Position numbers and translations under genes: made by a program. Below are positions 35,817 through 44,838 of a stretch of DNA of 49,334 bases, piece after piece. Source of the DNA: Duodenibacillus massiliensis. GTDB taxonomy: Bacteria > Pseudomonadota > Gammaproteobacteria > Burkholderiales > Burkholderiaceae_F. The stretch's first letter is position 1, and the number at the start of each line of letters is the position of its first letter. The notes beneath the pieces are model-generated. The model did no database searches, was not told the origin of the DNA, and saw only the letters and a program-made list of their open reading frames with translations. The stretch lies in contig NZ_LT635859.1 of NCBI RefSeq assembly GCF_900128485.1, forward strand, positions 71,450-120,783. Direction: 5' to 3'.

Positions 35817-36296
35817 GCTGGCCGACGGTGCAAACCGGATTTCCCGGGCAATGCTGTATTGCTGAAGTTCCGGCGCATCGTTGGCCAGCACGAGCGCCGA
35901 AAAACGCTCTTTATCGGGCGAAGCGATCGCCACGGGCCGCCCTCTTTCAAGATCGATAAAAACCCATTCCGTTGCACCAATTGCCGCCAGTTCCTCACCT
36001 TTTTTGACGGCATAGCGTCTCAGGCACACCGGGCCTCTGACGGCCTGAAGCCACGTAAAGACCGTGAGTCTGTCGCCCTCAAAGCAGGGTTTGAGATACT
36101 CAATCCAGTGCTCTCGGGCCACCCAGCTTCGTTTCATCGACACCAGTGTTTTCCAGTCCCAGCCGAAAGTGGCCGCGTGTTCGGTGGCGGCCTCTTCCAT
36201 CCAGCGCATGTACTCACGGTTGTTGACGTGGCCCTGAATGTCAATTGACTCAGCGCCCACCGTGAGCTCTTTTTTATACAAACTGAAATCCGGCAT
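35802..36296 (-). CDS. Hot-dog-fold acyl-CoA thioesterase (4HBT-like)
   Basis: A 164-residue protein from ATG 36294-36296 (MPDFSLYKKELTVGAESIDIQGHVNNREYMRWMEEAA). IDIQGHVNNREYMRWM is the hallmark active-site helix region of the 4HBT/YbgC-like families. These enzymes hydrolyse acyl-CoA or acyl-ACP thioesters; substrate is not predictable here. It converges on queH with a 15-base overlap of coding ends. Confidence 0.85.
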   Translation of the reverse strand: MPDFSLYKKELTVGAESIDIQGHVNNREYMRWMEEAATEHAATFGWDWKTLVSMKRSWVAREHWIEYLKPCFEGDRLTVFTWLQAVRGPVCLRRYAVKKGEELAAIGATEWVFIDLERGRPVAIASPDKERFSALVLANDAPELQQYSIAREIRFAPSASLLRV

Positions 36297-36628
36297 ATTG
36301 TTTTCCCGCACACAAATTACGACTCAGTGCACGGCATTTTAAGTACAAGAACCCGTTCTCAATTTTCCGACAAAATTTGCTCTGAAAAATCCGTAACATA
36401 CTTTTGAAGACAGATCGTCACTCACATTTGCGTAATCCTGTAATGGCCGTCTCTTTAAAGTTAGGCCCGAAAGCAACACTGCTCTTAAGCTGACTGACAA
36501 ATCTGTGCCTCGGGCAAATCGATCAGCCGCACGCAAACTCCTGATTAGCCTTCTTTCATATTTTCTTTTTTAATCAAATAACAAGACTCAAATCCGAGTC
36601 AATTCCCCGGTTTCTGCGGCTTAAAATT

Positions 36629-36657
36629 TTGCGCCGATGACATGATTCATGTATGAT
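36629..36657 (+). promoter_or_regulatory. Promoter for tRNA-Ser
   Basis: TTGCGC (36629-36634), 17-base spacer, TATGAT (36652-36657), placed 39 bases before the mature tRNA. The 330 bases further upstream hold no gene that I can recognise. Confidence 0.65.
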
Positions 36658-36696
36658 GCGCAATTCCGAAGAACTGCGCGAGCAGAAATTCTTCGC

Positions 36697-36790
36697 GGAG
36701 AAGTGGCCGAGTGGCTGAAGGCACGCCCCTGCTAAGGGCGCAGATCAAATATACCTGGTCTCGAGGGTTCGAATCCCTCCTTCTCCGCCA
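36697..36790 (+). tRNA. tRNA-Ser (anticodon GCT)
   Basis: The acceptor GGAGAAG pairs with CTTCTCC at the 3' end, followed by discriminator G and encoded CCA. The anticodon stem-loop reads GCCCCTGCTAAGGGC with anticodon GCT, which decodes AGC/AGU. A long variable arm (between the anticodon stem and the TTCGAAT T-loop) gives 94 nt, as expected for a class II serine tRNA. Confidence 0.97.
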
Positions 36791-36800
36791 TTGATTAAGT

Positions 36801-36831
36801 CTCACAAGATATTGATCTTGTGAGGTTTTTT
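36801..36831 (+). terminator. Rho-independent terminator of tRNA-Ser
   Basis: Perfect 10-bp stem CTCACAAGAT (36801-36810)/ATCTTGTGAG (36815-36824) with a 4-nt loop and a GTTTTTT tail, 11 bases after the tRNA. Confidence 0.93.
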
Positions 36832-36948
36832 GTTATCTCTGGCTCGTAATCCACTGTTTCATAAACCAATTTCGGCATTTCGCCGAAGTTACATTAGATG
36901 TCATACTACCTTTCGCCACCCCTTCAACCTTTCATGGAGTGGCAAAAC

Positions 36949-37470
36949 ATGCGATATTCGCAGGAGTTCAAAGACAACGTCGTAGCGCGCCTGCTGAGCA
37001 AGGAGCTCAGCATCTCTGAAGCCGTGGAGCAGTACTCAATCGGCAAATCAACGATCTCGTACTGGCTCAGGATTGCCAGAGAGCAAGCAGTCTGCGGCAC
37101 GCTGCCCAACAAAGGAAATCTCAAACCCATGACCAGCCTCAAGCTCCCTAAAGGAGTGACCTACCTTCAAGCCCACACCGCAGTTGTTGCCAGGGAAATC
37201 ATGAGCGAGACTGCCTTCGGCCAGTTCTGCCGCAAGCATGGCTACCTCACCTCCACAGTCGATGCCTGGGCCGAATGGTTTAACAATCATCCGGATGCGG
37301 TTGACAAGAAGCTCCATGATGCTCAGATGTCGGCCATGTCTGAACTCAAGAAGGACAATGCCAGAAAGGATCGAGAAATCGCCAGAAAAGACAAAGCATT
37401 AGCCGATGCTGCAACGATGCTGATGCTGTCAAAAAAAGCCGAGGCGATCTGGAGGGTAAAGGAAAGCTGA
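36949..37470 (+). CDS. IS3-family transposase OrfA
   Basis: ATG 36949 follows GGAG by nine bases; upstream ATGs at 36898 and 36934 are in frame but the first lies in the inverted repeat. The product (173 residues, MRYSQEFKDNVVARLLS) has an N-terminal helix-turn-helix (ISEAVEQYSIGKSTISYWLRIAR), a second DNA-binding segment and a C-terminal charged coiled coil (KDNARKDREIARKDKALADA). It is longer than most OrfA proteins (about 100). A run of seven A (37431-37437) near the end gives a -1 slip that enters the orfB frame. Confidence 0.8.
   Translation: MRYSQEFKDNVVARLLSKELSISEAVEQYSIGKSTISYWLRIAREQAVCGTLPNKGNLKPMTSLKLPKGVTYLQAHTAVVAREIMSETAFGQFCRKHGYLTSTVDAWAEWFNNHPDAVDKKLHDAQMSAMSELKKDNARKDREIARKDKALADAATMLMLSKKAEAIWRVKES
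37431..37438 (+). promoter_or_regulatory. -1 programmed ribosomal frameshift site
   Basis: The heptamer A AAA AAA followed by G lies in OrfA codons TCA AAA AAA GCC. Slipping back one base places ribosomes in the frame that continues without a stop into the orfB helix-turn-helix, the standard way IS3 elements make the OrfAB fusion. Confidence 0.6.
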
Positions 37471-38498
37471 TCAGTGCCCAAGATCGCCGGGAAATCGTTA
37501 CTCTGGTCGAACTCGGTCAATCGAAAGGACTGTCGCAGAGGCAATCCTGCGAGGCAGTCGGCATTACCCCACGAACGCTGCAGAACTGGCGGCATGCACC
37601 GGATGGTGATGGCCGGCTCGACCGTAGCAACTTTACGAGCCCGCGGCAAATCCCTGAGGACCTGCGTGAGCAGATCGTAGATCGCTTCTGCAAAGCCGAT
37701 GTGCGGGATCTTAGTCTCCCTCTCTGTCAAAATACTTCCTAATCGCTGATCAGGAGGGCACGGGGATTGAACGCACGCCGTGCGCCTACCCGGGAAGCCC
37801 GCCGGCGCAGCAAGCCGACTGCCTACAGCGCACAGAAGCCAAACGAGGTGTGGACCTGGGACATCACCTATCTGCGCTCGAGCAAGTACACGGGCAGGTT
37901 CTACTACGCGTATGTCATTGTCGACGTCTACAGCCGCATGGTTGTGAGCGCCAGGGTATTCGAGGCTGATAATGCCGACTTCGCCGCGCGCTTTCTCGGG
38001 GATGCCTTCAGGCGATACGGAATCAAGCCCGGACAGCTTGTCGTGCACTCAGACAATGGTGCGAGCATGAAGACCGCTCCTACTTTGGCTTTGCTTGAGA
38101 AGAACGGAATTACCTTCTCGCACAGTCGTCCGCGAGTCAGCAACGACAATCCGTATTCGGAGTCCTTCTTCCGTACGCTCAAGTACAGCGGCGATTACCT
38201 GTACCCCCGTGACGGCTTCGACAATGATGAGGAAGCTGAGCAATGGGTGCAGGGCTTTGTAGACCACTACAACGAGCACCACAGACGCCGCGGCATCCGC
38301 ATGGTAACGCCGGGGCAGCGCTATCGCGGCGAGGATGCGGAGGTGCTGCGCCGACGCAGGGAGACGATGCTGGAGGCTCGCAGACGCCATCCGGAGCGCT
38401 GGATCACCGGGAGAGTGCTGAACTGTACGCCGATCAAAGAGGTGTGGCTTAACCCCGAAAATGGGCAGTTGGAGGAAAAGCATGCCAAGGCAGCTTGA
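37467..38498 (+). pseudogene. IS3-family transposase OrfB (rve integrase), interrupted
   Basis: The frame reached by the -1 slip encodes an HTH segment (DRREIVTLVELGQSKGLSQR, then VGITPRTLQNWRH) and stops at TAA near 37740 after LPLCQNTS. The same frame resumes as GLNARRAPTREARRRSKPTA, then the DDE core: TWDITYLRS, VVHSDNGASM and YSESFFRTLKY. About 25 residues normally between the two parts appear lost, so an internal deletion probably caused the stop. The catalytic part alone (37767-38498) has no ribosome site, so the transposase is likely inactive. Confidence 0.75.
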
Positions 38499-38818
38499 AC
38501 AAACGCCCCGCAGCTGCTGCAACAAGGCGTTCGGCGGTTTTCCGCGGGCCTCAGGCTCGGACTCCTCCTGCCTGAGGCAGGCTCATTCTACCGGCCTGCC
38601 GACCTCTCCGCGCGAACGGTGCTGCACAGCTGCATCAAAGGTTTTCTACGGGCCAAAAAACTCTGGGTGAATCCGCCGAAGGCGGAGAGGGCAAAGCACT
38701 CACTGAGCTCAGACTACAACCTACTTTTTAAGAACAAAATCGGCGAAAGATCACTTGACATTCACCGCCGTCAAACACTTCATCCGTCCGGGACTTCAGC
38801 AACAGAAGTAGAAACTTT

Positions 38819-39141
38819 TCAAAGGCCGAGCACCTTACGCAGTGACTCAGAAACCTTCTGCATATCGGATTTCGACAGCTGACAGACTTTGTTTTTTAAT
38901 GCACTGACAGGCACAGCCATGATCTTTTCCGTCGCAATCCAGCTTGTCTTAAGAAGTCCGTTTGCAGGGCTCGGCTCGATTCTGACGCGCGTCGGAATAT
39001 CGTCTGACACAAACGACGTAATCAGACACATCACCGTAGAGCCGAACTGTCCGGAAACCGCGTTGTCCTGCACGATGAGGACTGGGCGCGGCTTGGAGGC
39101 ATAGCCTTCGAGAGGCACGTCCAAACATCACCGCGCTCCAT
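38819..39141 (-). pseudogene. MazF/PemK-type toxin with a -1 nt frameshift near its start
   Basis: From ATG 39139-39141 the minus strand reads MERGDVWT, then goes out of frame. The frame one base over continues as VPLEGYASKPRPVLIVQDNAV, the MazF/PemK core, to the stop at 38819, ending LRKVLGL. A single G lost in TGGAC(G)GTG explains it; the total of 323 bases is one short of 108 codons. MazF toxins are endoribonucleases that cleave mRNA at short motifs. A TTG or GTG internal start could still give a near-complete protein lacking the first 7-8 residues. The start overlaps the antitoxin's 3' end. Confidence 0.75.
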
Positions 39142-39410
39142 GTCGGGCCTCTTCTTCATCGAATCTGCGCATCATGTCCGCGCCGGTAGCCTGCACAAAA
39201 TCATTCATTTCAGCTTCCGAGGCAAACGGCTCAGCCTTGTTTTTTTTCCTGATTCAGGCGAATCGGAAAAGGGAAACCGCCTGATTGGACATAAGCGTAT
39301 GCAAACATCCGGAAGGCATCGGTGGCAGAGATACCCAACCGCTCAGATACCTCCTTCACCTTCTGCCCGACTTCCGCGTCCAGGCGAAAGGCAAACTGCA
39401 GTGTTGCCAT
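39128..39410 (-). pseudogene. RelB/DinJ-type antitoxin with a +1 nt frameshift in an A-run
   Basis: ATG 39408-39410 starts MATLQFAFRLDAEVGQKVKE, then VSERLGISATDAFRMFAYAYV and FPFPIRL, a RelB/DinJ ribbon-helix-helix antitoxin. A run of eight A (complement of 39240-39247) pushes it into a stop after NQEKKQG. With seven A the frame continues KAEPFASEAEMNDFVQATGA to RHGAR and a TGA that overlaps the toxin start by 14 bases. Length 283 is one more than 94 codons. The truncated product keeps the DNA-binding part but loses the toxin-binding tail. Confidence 0.75.
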
Positions 39411-39532
39411 GGTTTTCTCCGATGAAATTCACCACACACCGCAATTTTATCAGCTGGTTTACAACAAAATGCTGTTAATTTGTTGTTAATTTGCTGACGT
39501 GTCATTCCATAAAAAGAAAAAGAGAGCTTCAG

Positions 39533-39967
39533 CTAACAGCAACTCAAACAAGTGAGAGACTGAGGTTTCGGCTTGTTTGTTTTCTCGATGTTGGCGATGT
39601 ACATCGGATTGCGGCCCATGGCAAGTGACATTGCCCTTCGGCTCATTCCGAGCGACTTCCGAAGGTTCGTAATCCATACGATCCGCGGATCAAGTGCTTT
39701 CTCTTCAGCGGCCTTGCCGTAGTAATCAACATCAGCCTTGTAACCGGCCGCGAGATCCGGATCAATGCCGGAAATACCGGCAAGAGCGCTGAGCCGAAAC
39801 ATGCTTATTTCTCTCAGCCGTGCCGTACCTTTGCTGACGTAGTAGCGAAGATAGCCCTTACCGACCTCGAGCCTTTCTTCGAGTTTGGAGAGATCCTCAA
39901 GCCCGTGCTTCCTGATGAAAGCATTAAACGCCTCAGCACTTTTTGGGTACGTCCGTTTCTTTGGCAT
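39533..39967 (-). CDS. Two-HTH XRE-like regulator, unknown role
   Basis: A 144-residue basic protein. The C-terminal region (about 98-135: TNLRKSLGMSRRAMSLAMGRNPMYIANIEKTNK) is an XRE-type helix-turn-helix. The N-terminal half (about 10-65: FNAFIRKHGLEDLSKLEERLEVGKGYLRYYVSKG, then MFRLSALAGISGID) has the layout of a second helix-turn-helix. ATG 39967 starts MPKKRTYPK. It lies upstream of the toxin-antitoxin pair on the same strand but 120 bases away, and no link is shown. Confidence 0.65.
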   Translation of the reverse strand: MPKKRTYPKSAEAFNAFIRKHGLEDLSKLEERLEVGKGYLRYYVSKGTARLREISMFRLSALAGISGIDPDLAAGYKADVDYYGKAAEEKALDPRIVWITNLRKSLGMSRRAMSLAMGRNPMYIANIEKTNKPKPQSLTCLSCC

Positions 39968-40156
39968 AGCGACCCATCATGCATACAAACATCTGATTCA
40001 AAAAGGATTTTACAGGAGAAGCCGGGCCTGTTTCGAAGTTTCAGCTGAGTTGCCCACTGCCACACATCCCTTCCGGGTACGGTCCAAGCACTGAGACAAG
40101 CGTATGAGTAGAATAGCTTAGGTTGTTTTGCTTATCTTTATTTAGAGCGGGTTGAA

Positions 40157-41656
40157 ATGAAGCTCAATATGGTCGCCGCCGCACTCGCCGCGGCCCTGGT
40201 CTCGGGTGCAACGCTTGCCTGCACCACGGTTCTTGTCGGTTCGGAAGCCACCTCGGACGGCTCGGTCTTCATTGCGCGTTCGGTCGATTCGAGCGCACTC
40301 AATCCCTCGCTTCTCATCATGCACCCGGCAGCCGTCAACAAGACCGGTGCCGTGTACCGCGGGTCAGACAATTCGAAAAAGGAAACCTTTGAGTATCCGC
40401 TGCCGAAAAAGTCGCTCGGCTACTCCACAGGCCCGGACTGGGATTCGATGCGCTACGGCGGCTGCGGCTTTAACGATGCCAGGCTCGGTGTCTCCGCCAC
40501 GGAATCGATCTACGCCCGCGATGATGTGTTAAAGCTCGACCCCCACACCAAGCTCGGCATCAAAGAGCGCGATATCACGGACGTGATCCTAGCGCAGGCC
40601 AAGACCGCCCGTGAAGCCGTCAAACTTCTCGGCCGGATCGTGGAAACCCAGGGCGCCGGTGAAAGTTTCGGTGCGGGGTTTGTGGATAAAAACGAGGCCT
40701 GGTACTTTGAGGCGGGTTCCGGCCACCAGTGGCTTGCGCAGCGCCTTCCCAAAGACAAGTACTTCGCTACAGGAAACCAGGGACGGCTGCAATCCTACGA
40801 TCCCAAGAACCCTGACTTCATGGCCTCCAAGACCCTTGTGAGCTGGGCACAGGAACACGGCTTTTATGACCCCGCCAAAGACGGCGCCTTTAACTTTGCC
40901 AAGGCCTACATCCGTAACGATGAGCGCGACCTCACGTACAACTATCCCCGCGTCTGGCAGATTCAGAAGATGCTCACACCGTCACTGAAGCAGAACATCA
41001 CACAGGGGACAACCTTCCCCGTGTTTGCAACGCCCGAAAAGAAGGTGACGCTTGCGGACATGAAGGCGATCCTGCGCAATCATTATGAGGCGGGCGAACT
41101 CATGAGCCACGACCCGTATTCCAAGGGCTTAAACAGCAAGGAAGAGTACCGCCCGGTGAGCGTCTTCCGTGCGCAGAACACCCACATTCTGCAGGTGCGC
41201 CCGGATCTGCCGCAGGCTATTGCCCAGATTAACTGGTTTGCGCTCGGCATGTCCGACCTCTCGGTCTATGTACCCTTCTACCAGGGGCTCTCAAAATTCC
41301 CGACAAGCTACACGGCTGCGACCGATGAAGCCGATGACGTGAGCGCCTACTGGAAATTCAGAAAGCTGCAGACATTGGTGATGACGGACTATCCGACGCT
41401 AGCGCCGATCGTCAAAAAAGCATTTGCCGAGTTTGAAGCCGAGACCGAGAAAAAGCAGGCCCGCTTTGAAGCCAAGTACGTGAAGCTCGTCAAGACCGAT
41501 CCGAAGGCCGCCGCGAAACTTCTTGACGACTTTAACCTTGGGATCGTGGAAGACGCCGTGGCACTCGCAGGGCGCCTCACCAACAAGGTCTACACCCAAC
41601 GTACGAAGGACATTCAGGCCACGGTTCCCTTTAAGAACCGCAAGAAGAACGACTGA
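40157..41656 (+). CDS. Secreted dipeptidase, peptidase family C69
   Basis: A 499-residue protein with signal peptide MKLNMVAAALAAALVSGATLA; cleavage exposes Cys22 (CTTVLVG), the N-terminal nucleophile of this Ntn-hydrolase family. Family motifs follow: SDGSVFIARSVDSS, NDARLGVSATESI, YFEAGSGHQWLAQRLP, and NTHILQVRPDLP with FALGMSDLSVYVPFYQG. It should hydrolyse dipeptides in the periplasm or outside, feeding amino-acid fermentation. A single gene, followed by a 10-bp hairpin. Confidence 0.93.
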   Translation: MKLNMVAAALAAALVSGATLACTTVLVGSEATSDGSVFIARSVDSSALNPSLLIMHPAAVNKTGAVYRGSDNSKKETFEYPLPKKSLGYSTGPDWDSMRYGGCGFNDARLGVSATESIYARDDVLKLDPHTKLGIKERDITDVILAQAKTAREAVKLLGRIVETQGAGESFGAGFVDKNEAWYFEAGSGHQWLAQRLPKDKYFATGNQGRLQSYDPKNPDFMASKTLVSWAQEHGFYDPAKDGAFNFAKAYIRNDERDLTYNYPRVWQIQKMLTPSLKQNITQGTTFPVFATPEKKVTLADMKAILRNHYEAGELMSHDPYSKGLNSKEEYRPVSVFRAQNTHILQVRPDLPQAIAQINWFALGMSDLSVYVPFYQGLSKFPTSYTAATDEADDVSAYWKFRKLQTLVMTDYPTLAPIVKKAFAEFEAETEKKQARFEAKYVKLVKTDPKAAAKLLDDFNLGIVEDAVALAGRLTNKVYTQRTKDIQATVPFKNRKKND

Positions 41657-41676
41657 GTCTGTTACGGCTGTCACGC

Positions 41677-41712
41677 CCGGTTTCTGTCGGTCCGATGACT
41701 CTCAGAAACCGG
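41677..41712 (+). terminator. Hairpin after the C69 dipeptidase gene
   Basis: Perfect 10-bp stem CCGGTTTCTG (41677-41686)/CAGAAACCGG (41703-41712) with a 16-nt loop, 21 bases after the stop. No U-run, so terminator strength is uncertain. The next 200 bases hold nothing I recognise. Confidence 0.5.
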
Positions 41713-41915
41713 TTACACCTACAGCACAGAGAACTCAGGAGGCAGAGACCGGCGTTCATTAACCCCTGGCCCCGTCCTCCCGGGTTCCTCTCTTTTCAAC
41801 GGGCTTAACCGCTCCTGATCAGTCAGGCATCAGGAACACGGATACCGAAGAACGGCAGCGGGTTTCAGCGCCGTATGGCTCACGAACCCCGCCCGCCGTC
41901 CGCACCAAAGCCTGC

Positions 41916-43319
41916 TTAGTGAGCCTTGGCGTAGGCTGCCGCATCCTTACCGGCAATACGCCCGAAGGTCACGATATCAGCCACCGCGTTACCGCCGATG
42001 CGGTTGCCGCCGTGCACGCCGCCCGTGACTTCACCCGCAGCAAAAAGCCCCGGAATGCTCTTACCGGCCTTGCTCTGCACTTCCGCCTTGGTGTTAATCG
42101 TGAGACCGCCCATCGTATGATGAATCCCCGGCGTGATCTGCGCGGCATAGTACGGCGCCTTATCCAGCGCAATCACCATTTCGGGACGCCCGAAAGCGGT
42201 GTCTTTCTGCGTGTCGTAGGCCTTCTTGTAGGCGGCAAACGTGGCTTTGAGCGTCTTTGCGGGCACCTTGATCTTCTGGGCGAGCTCATCGAGGTTCTCA
42301 GCCTTCACAGAGTAGCCGTCCTTGTAATAGCCGCGGGAGAGCTTGTTGCTATCAAAGATGCTCTGATCGTAGATGAGGTAGGCATAGCCGCCGGGCTGCT
42401 TCAAAACATGCTGGCTCACGACGTCGCGGGTGAGAAGTTCATTGCAGAAGCGTTCACCCTTTTGGTTCACCATAATCGCGCCGCGGGCACGCATGGATTC
42501 GGAAATCAGGTGACCGTCGCGCTTAATGACGGTCGGATGGATCTGAATCTGTTCGATGTCGGTAAGCGACGCACCGACGTCTTCACCGAGCTTAATGCCC
42601 TCGCCCAAAGCGCCCGGGTGGTTTGTGGTGGAAAAGCCCTTCAATTCCGGACGGTACTTCGTCACCATCGCCTGATTGGCGCCGAAGCCGCCGGTCGCAA
42701 GCACCACGGCCCTTGCGTCAATCGTCTTCACGCCGTCTTCGGTCTTAACCTCAACCCCGGCAACCGCGCCGTTTTTCATCACGATTTTGACGACCTGGTT
42801 TTCAGTGCGGATGGCAATCCCGTCCTTGGCCGCACGCTCGGTGAGCACACGCAGGATTTCAGGGCCCACAGCCGAGCCGTCACAGGGGCCGTGACCGCGG
42901 GCAATGGACTGACCGCCGCCGCGGCCCTTGCGGAAGCAGAACTTCGCGCCAAGGTCTACGAGCCATTCTTCCGCGTACTTCGCGTTTTCCGTGAGAGTCT
43001 TCAGCAACGCAGGGTTATTGAGATTATGCCCGCCCTTCATCGTGTCCTTGTAGAAGAGCTCAGGGCTGTCCTGCGTCACGCCCGCTGCGAGCTGCTGCTT
43101 GGTGCCTGCGGCATTCATGCCGCCCGAAGCAAAATTGGAGTTGCCGCCGATGTAGGCCATCTTTTCCAGAACCACAACCGTAGCGCCGGACTCCTTGGCC
43201 GTAATGGCGGAGGAAAGACCTGCGCCGCCTGAGCCCACGACAACAACGTCAAAACCTTCGGCCATGGCGAAGGTGGAAACGGCGGAAAGCGTCAGAAACG
43301 CGATGTGTTTTAACTGCAT
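41916..43319 (-). CDS. Periplasmic flavocytochrome-type fumarate reductase, flavin subunit
   Basis: With ATG 43317-43319 (after GAAGGAG) the 467-residue product begins with a signal peptide (MQLKHIAFLTLSAVSTFAMA). FAD-binding motifs: DVVVVGSGGAGLSSAI, GGNSNFASGGMNA and the C-terminal GGVHGGNRIGGNAVADIV. Active-site features of the fumarate/urocanate reductase family are present (SMRARGAIMVNQKGERF, HHTMGGLTI). It lacks a haem domain, so it needs a separate cytochrome c donor; a truncated multihaem cytochrome fragment lies 3 kb away beyond an IS. The natural acceptor (fumarate, urocanate or another enoate) is undetermined. Confidence 0.9.
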   Translation of the reverse strand: MQLKHIAFLTLSAVSTFAMAEGFDVVVVGSGGAGLSSAITAKESGATVVVLEKMAYIGGNSNFASGGMNAAGTKQQLAAGVTQDSPELFYKDTMKGGHNLNNPALLKTLTENAKYAEEWLVDLGAKFCFRKGRGGGQSIARGHGPCDGSAVGPEILRVLTERAAKDGIAIRTENQVVKIVMKNGAVAGVEVKTEDGVKTIDARAVVLATGGFGANQAMVTKYRPELKGFSTTNHPGALGEGIKLGEDVGASLTDIEQIQIHPTVIKRDGHLISESMRARGAIMVNQKGERFCNELLTRDVVSQHVLKQPGGYAYLIYDQSIFDSNKLSRGYYKDGYSVKAENLDELAQKIKVPAKTLKATFAAYKKAYDTQKDTAFGRPEMVIALDKAPYYAAQITPGIHHTMGGLTINTKAEVQSKAGKSIPGLFAAGEVTGGVHGGNRIGGNAVADIVTFGRIAGKDAAAYAKAH

Positions 43320-43418
43320 ATGATGGCTCCTTCTTTGGTTACCGGATCCGGATGATCCGGAATTTATAATAATCCTCATTTTGCCCAATGCCTGCAGGGA
43401 ATTTCACGCGTTTTGCGG

Positions 43419-44335
43419 TCAGCGTTGCTCTGTCTTCGGGACTACAGCGGGCTTACCGCTCTTACGCGGCACTATCACGGCAAAGTTGTAAACGTGATCC
43501 TTATTGATCACCACCTGCGGCGTGTCCTTCCCGTCAATCCTGTAGGACGGCACGTAGGCGTACATGCCGGCCGTCATGTGCTTTTGCAGGCCTATCACAA
43601 AGTCATGCTGCAGTCTGACTTCATCCTCAATGTTATCTGCTTCGTCCACAAAGAGCGGCCCGAAATGACTGTCTGTGTAACCGAGAAATGCCATCCAGGC
43701 GTCTTTCTTACCGTCACCGCCCAATGCATCGGGCACGATGCCTGACTGAAAGAGCCAAGTTTCGTCAAAAGACGGCGTATATGAGGGGTACGGCACCCAC
43801 TCCACGCGGCACACGTCCTCGCGCTCCGTTGCGTCCGTCACCTTCGGACAGCCTAAAGCCTCATTTTCCAGGGGTTGCCAGATATAGTTCCAGTCAAGGC
43901 CCCAGTTGGACTCCCGGAAGAAATTCACCCAAATCGGGCCGACACGGGTAAAACCGAAATCCACGGCGGTTTTGGCTGCCACCTCGACAAATGTCTTCGC
44001 AGCAAAGAGGCGTGCGTGCTGAGCATCCTCACCGGGGTACTCCGGCTTATAGCCTTCAACACGCACCTTCTTGACTTTGGAAAACACGTACCCAAACTTA
44101 AAGTTTTCCGTGGACGGACTGGTGTTGACGCGTTCGACATACTCGGTGCTGCCGCTCCCGGAGGACAGAATGCCGAGCAGAAGGCCTACGCCGAGGCCGG
44201 CACCGATTGACGGACTGTTGTTCCAGACGCCGTCCAGGGAATCGGCCACCATAAAGCCCGAGGCGATGGAAACGCGCCCTTCACCTGAACGTTTCTCTTC
44301 TGCCGGCTTAACAGCGGCCTCTTCCCGCGCCCTCC
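43419..44335 (-). pseudogene. Hypothetical protein, 5' end cut by an IS21 remnant
   Basis: An open frame of about 305 codons continues upstream past ATG 44252 into the IS junction (RAREEAAVKPAEEKRSGEGR, then IASGFMVADSLDG). Since it is still open at the junction and lacks a signal peptide there, the native start seems lost; ATG 44252 could give a 277-residue product. The sequence is not recognised. It has a Gly-rich hydrophobic stretch (GAGLGVGLLLGILSSGSGS) suggesting membrane association, then an aromatic-rich soluble domain. It is in tandem with the fumarate reductase 31 bases downstream. Confidence 0.6.
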
Positions 44336-44838
44336 TGATTAGCGATTAGGAAGTATTTTGACAGAGAGGGGCGCAACTCCTCAAACAGCTTGCTTGCCTC
44401 TTTAAAAAGAACGCTGTAGCCTCCCAAGGCGATGGCCCGTTTTCCCAAAGCAACGGACAGGTGTGTCTTTCCTAAACCGGAGGGACCATAAAACAAAATA
44501 TTCTCTCCGCGCGCAATCCAATGGCAGTTAGACAGCTCGGTCAAAACTTTCTTCTGCCTGGTTTGTACTCGTGAGAAATTGAAGTTTTCCCAGGTCATTG
44601 CGGGGCAAAGCCGGGCCATCTTCATCAGCATCTCGATTTTCTGAGAGTCGCGGCATTTAGCAATGACAGCAAAGATCCGTTCGACGGCTTGCCTCGGCGA
44701 AACATTGTTCTGCTCGCACTGCAGCAAAGCCGCATCAATGGCGTCCTTATAGCCGTTGAGTCCGAGGCGCTCCAGATAAATATTGATTGCGGGTTGCGTG
44801 TAGTCAGCCGTGCATAACGGCGTAATTTTTCGTTTCAT
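44308..44838 (-). pseudogene. istB: IS21 helper ATPase IstB, truncated
   Basis: The IstB part starts MKRKITPLCTADYTQPAINI and contains Walker A FYGPSGLGKTHLSVAL (about 117-130). It ends at about residue 168 (SKYFLIANQ), before Walker B and the rest of the AAA+ core; intact IstB has about 250 residues. The last nine codons come from the neighbouring gene. IstB loads and activates IstA by DNA remodelling, so this copy should be non-functional. It starts two bases after the istA stop. Confidence 0.85.

Larger units (their letters stand above)
36899..38760 (+). mobile_element. IS3-family element with broken orfB
   Basis: Terminal inverted repeats TGTCATACTACCTTTCGCC (36899-36917) and, inverted, TGTCAAGTGATCTTTCGCC (38760-38742) match at 14 of 19 positions and enclose orfA and orfB. 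No clear target duplication is visible (AGA on the left, TTC on the right). The 260 bases between orfB and the right end include short palindromes (TCCGCCGAAGGCGGA) but no gene. The element sits about 110 bases after tRNA-Ser. Confidence 0.7.

Noticed and set aside
36781-36900. Genomic island attachment site at the tRNA-Ser 3' end
   Set aside because: No integrase gene and no repeat of the tRNA 3' end was seen downstream; the nearby IS3 element does not integrate site-specifically.
41919-43232. 437-codon plus-strand frame opposite the fumarate reductase
   Set aside because: It is antisense to a well-supported flavoprotein and has no recognisable content; the same applies to 29369-30544 opposite rpoD and 46684-47688 opposite L-asparaginase.
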